The notes beneath the pieces are model-generated. The model worked only from the letters and a program-made list of their open reading frames with translations, was not told the origin of the DNA and made no database searches. The translations under genes and the position numbers were made by a program. DNA of 64,000 nucleotides from [Bacillus] enclensis (GTDB lineage: Bacteria; Bacillota; Bacilli; Bacillales; Bacillaceae_B), in the NCBI RefSeq assembly GCF_001456935.1, contig NZ_KQ758486.1, forward strand, positions 1-64,000, read 5' to 3'. Shown one piece after another: positions 61,525 to 64,000 of the stretch. Positions within the stretch are counted from its first letter, which is position 1; every line of letters begins with the position of its first letter.

Positions 61525-62721
61525 TTGGTCGAGGTTTGGTTACTGGACGTCTTGAAGGCTTTGGGTAAATTCATTCTGCATCCGGTATTATTTTTATCGG
61601 TGCTGCTGGCAATTATGACGGGTTATTTTCGCGTGAAAAGGGAACGAAGGGATTTTCATACGCGGCTTCTGGATGGATATAATGATCTGCGTGTCCTTTT
61701 ATCGTATGGAATCGCAGTCGGGCTGGTATTTTCATTGATCACCATAGGAGCGGGGCTGGTCATCCCGGTGTTTGCCCTGACGCTCATTGGTGCTTTGAGT
61801 GTGCTCTTTGCACTCACAAGGAATTTTCATCTTGTGTCTGCAGCGATCACTACCGGATTTTCTTATTTCCTTCTTGTAACGGTCCATTATTTTGACTTGG
61901 AAATACCTTTTGTACATACGTATTTGGAAGATTTGAATCTAGGGCTCCTCAGTTCGGTCATGGTCCTAGCGGGGGTTCTTACCCTTATTGAAGGGATCCT
62001 AATCAAACTGAACGGATGGAAACATACTTCCCCGCGCCTGATCAAAAGTGAGAGGGGACTGAAAGTCGGGGTCCACAAAAGCAAGAAGCTTTGGCTGGTG
62101 CCAATGTTCGTGCTGCTTCCGACAGGCAATCTGACACTGCCATTCGACTGGTGGCCGGTGTTCACACTCGGCACAGAGAGTTATTCGCTGCTGTGCGTCC
62201 CATTCCTGCTCGGTTTTCAGCAGCTTGTGAAAAGCACCCTGCCCGAGGTCGCCATCAAGCAAATGGGCTCTCATGTATTCTGGCTCGGAGCCTTCATCCT
62301 GACACTTGCAGTCACGGGCTTCTGGGCACCGATGTTTTCAGTGGCAGCAGGAGTGATCGCGATCCTGGGCCGAGCCTGGCTCATATATCGCCACCGATCC
62401 GCCGAAGATTCCAAGCCTTATTATTACAAAAGGCAGTCGAAAGGCGTCATGATCCTCGGAATCCTTCCAGGTACACCGGCCGAAAAATTGTCACTCAGTA
62501 TCGGGGAAATCATTTTAAAAGTGAACGGAACAGACGTGAATACGGAAAGGGGATTCTATGAAGCCCTCCAGAAAAACGGTGCCTACTGCAAACTCGAGGT
62601 CCTCGGCACGAACGGGGAAAACCGGTTTGAACAGGGCGCGCTGTACGAAGGGGATCACCACGAACTCGGGATCCTGTTCGCCGATCAGGATTCAGGCTGG
62701 GAACGTCATCATGTTTCATAA
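61525..62721 (+). CDS. minJ: Division-site topological factor MinJ
   Basis: 398 residues from TTG 61525 behind AGAGGGGGTG. Eight or so membrane helices followed by a C-terminal PDZ domain (GVMILGILPGTPAEKLSLSIGEIILKVNG). MinJ bridges DivIVA and MinCD at the poles and septum. It ends the same block as in B. subtilis (ctpB - swrA - minJ); swrA is not seen here. Confidence 0.92.
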   Translation: MVEVWLLDVLKALGKFILHPVLFLSVLLAIMTGYFRVKRERRDFHTRLLDGYNDLRVLLSYGIAVGLVFSLITIGAGLVIPVFALTLIGALSVLFALTRNFHLVSAAITTGFSYFLLVTVHYFDLEIPFVHTYLEDLNLGLLSSVMVLAGVLTLIEGILIKLNGWKHTSPRLIKSERGLKVGVHKSKKLWLVPMFVLLPTGNLTLPFDWWPVFTLGTESYSLLCVPFLLGFQQLVKSTLPEVAIKQMGSHVFWLGAFILTLAVTGFWAPMFSVAAGVIAILGRAWLIYRHRSAEDSKPYYYKRQSKGVMILGILPGTPAEKLSLSIGEIILKVNGTDVNTERGFYEALQKNGAYCKLEVLGTNGENRFEQGALYEGDHHELGILFADQDSGWERHHVS

Positions 62722-62757
62722 AAAAAGCTTGCAGAATCAATTTCTGCAAGCTTTTTT
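62721..62757. terminator. Bidirectional terminator between minJ and the symporter gene
   Basis: AAAAAAGCTTGCAGA / TCTGCAAGCTTTTTT perfect hairpin. Confidence 0.93.
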
Positions 62758-62765
62758 ACATTTAC

Positions 62766-63992
62766 TTAAGTGGAACGGTCTTCTTTTTTCTCTGTCTTAT
62801 CAATGATCGCGGTCCCGACAAGGTCACCTGTCACATTCAGGGCCGTTGCCCCCATGCCGACAAGAGCGTCGATGGCCGTCAACAGCGCCACGGTTTCCAT
62901 CGGCAGGCCGAGCTGTGCAAAGACCGTGGCGATCATGACGATACCGGCGCCCGGAACCCCGGCAGTCCCGATCGATGCGAGTGTCCCGATCAACACGACG
63001 ACAAGCATCTCCGTCAGCGTCAGCGGTTCACCGATTACATTTGCAGCAAAAACGGCGGAGACTGCAATGCGTATCGCTGCCCCGTCCATATTGATCGTTG
63101 CCCCGAGCGGAAGGCTGAAGCCGTACAGGCTTTTTGACAAGCCAAGATTTTTCGCGGCATCCAGCGTCAGCGGAAGCGTCCCTGAGCTGCTTTGTGTGAC
63201 AAACGCAGTGATCATTGGCGTGCGTGCCTGTTTGAAAAATTTCCCCGGACTGATCTTGAAGAAGATCATGAACAGGATATAGAGTCCAATCTGAACGGCT
63301 ATCGCCGCGTAAAGGACGAGCACCATATTGCCCAGCGATACGAGTGTGTCCAAGCCTTGATTCCCGACCGTATTTGCCATGATGGCAAAAATCCCGATCG
63401 GAACGTATTGCAGGACGGCTTTCATGATCACAAGCACCGCTTCATTCAATCCTTCAGCGAGCTTGTACACATGCTCACCCAATTCATGAAACTGTTCACT
63501 CGATCGCAGCCACGAGATCGCAATCCCAAAGGTGAGGGCGGTGAAGATGATCCCGAGGAGGTTAAACTCTGAAAAAGCAGTCACGATGTTTTCCGGGATG
63601 ATATTCAATAATACACTCACGAGTCCCGGGTTTTCAGGTACTTTGAACGATTCGTCCGTATTGAGCGTCATCCCGGTCCCCGGATTGAACAGACTGGCGA
63701 CGGCAATGCCGACGATGATCGCCAGTGCAGAAGTAAGAACATAGTATAAGAACATTTTTCCACCCATGCGGCCGAGACTGCTCACGTTTGTCTGGTTGAC
63801 CCCGACAATCAGCGTAAACAGGATCAGCGGCAGGATGACGAACTTAAGGAGCCTTAGCAGGACGTCGCCAAGCGGTGTGAGGACGGACGCATCTTTTCCG
63901 AAAATGAGCCCGGCAATCACACCGAGCACGAGAGCCACGGTGATTTTTAAAATAAGGGATGTTTCGAGGTATCCCTTCCATATCGCTTTCAT
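62766..63992 (-). CDS. Dicarboxylate/amino acid:cation symporter (DAACS family)
   Basis: 408 residues. GltP/DctA-type sodium- or proton-coupled uptake of glutamate/aspartate or C4-dicarboxylates. The signature serine-rich TQSSSGTLPLTLD, NMDGAAIRIAVSAVFAAN and the GTAGVPGAGIVM hairpin loop are present, with eight helices and two re-entrant loops. The probable start is 8 bp from the window edge, so upstream control is not visible. Confidence 0.93.
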   Translation of the reverse strand: MKAIWKGYLETSLILKITVALVLGVIAGLIFGKDASVLTPLGDVLLRLLKFVILPLILFTLIVGVNQTNVSSLGRMGGKMFLYYVLTSALAIIVGIAVASLFNPGTGMTLNTDESFKVPENPGLVSVLLNIIPENIVTAFSEFNLLGIIFTALTFGIAISWLRSSEQFHELGEHVYKLAEGLNEAVLVIMKAVLQYVPIGIFAIMANTVGNQGLDTLVSLGNMVLVLYAAIAVQIGLYILFMIFFKISPGKFFKQARTPMITAFVTQSSSGTLPLTLDAAKNLGLSKSLYGFSLPLGATINMDGAAIRIAVSAVFAANVIGEPLTLTEMLVVVLIGTLASIGTAGVPGAGIVMIATVFAQLGLPMETVALLTAIDALVGMGATALNVTGDLVGTAIIDKTEKKEDRST

Positions 63993-64000
63993 AAAATTCC

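Overview
The window is a chromosomal segment of a motile, low-GC Gram-positive endospore-former of the family Bacillaceae, of the Bacillus/Rossellomorea kind (inference from gene order and protein sequences; the genus is not proven). Its backbone follows the Bacillus subtilis block degV - comFA - comFC - yvyF - flgM - flgN - flgK - flgL - yviE - fliW - csrA - hag - flaG - fliD - fliS - fliT - hpf - secA - prfB - yvjA - cccB - ftsEX - ctpB - minJ, with comFB missing and accessory genes inserted between blocks.

Layout. 1-0.34 kb: end of an IS3-family element. 0.5-11.9 kb: accessory genes, including an extended SDR, a TOTE-type primase-helicase broken by one in-frame TAA, a heptad-repeat coiled-coil protein, ppaC, a YaeR-like VOC protein, three tandem PlcR-like HTH-TPR regulators and a CBS protein. 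11.9-18.1 kb: murB, a secreted CpdB-like nucleotidase, an EamA transporter and degV. 18.1-19.0 kb: a RAYT (REP-associated transposase) with a repeat array on each side. 19.0-31.4 kb: competence and late flagellar genes, with sigma-D promoters and a CsrA-controlled hag leader. 31.7-41.1 kb: hpf, an M29 aminopeptidase, a DUF1028 protein, a SEC-C protein, secA, and prfB with its programmed frameshift. 41.7-46.4 kb: yvjA, cccB, ftsE, ftsX and an M23 hydrolase that FtsEX probably controls. 46.6-47.2 kb: a c-di-GMP-I riboswitch upstream of a 90-residue orphan. 48.3-52.5 kb: ccdA, a two-component system, a membrane protein, a ResA-like protein and a DUF302 protein. 52.6-56.9 kb: methionine/cysteine genes with a SAM riboswitch. 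57.2-64 kb: ctpB, a PhaB/PhaC-like operon, minJ and a dicarboxylate/amino-acid symporter.

Three signals are not ordinary housekeeping. (1) hag is interrupted by two tandem group I introns, and the last 14 codons of flagellin are present twice. (2) Seven intergenic arrays carry CC(A/T)GG palindromes on an almost strict 25-bp lattice with three interchangeable arm classes; two of them flank the RAYT gene. (3) Four copies of a palindromic element of about 130 bp have terminal arms that change together, and one copy holds a second hairpin element inserted in it. The triplicated regulator cassettes also share a promoter-proximal motif and a terminator that faces the other strand.

Limits: functions are assigned from recognisable motifs and family knowledge, without database searches. 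Intron ends, operator sites and the small ORFs are predictions.
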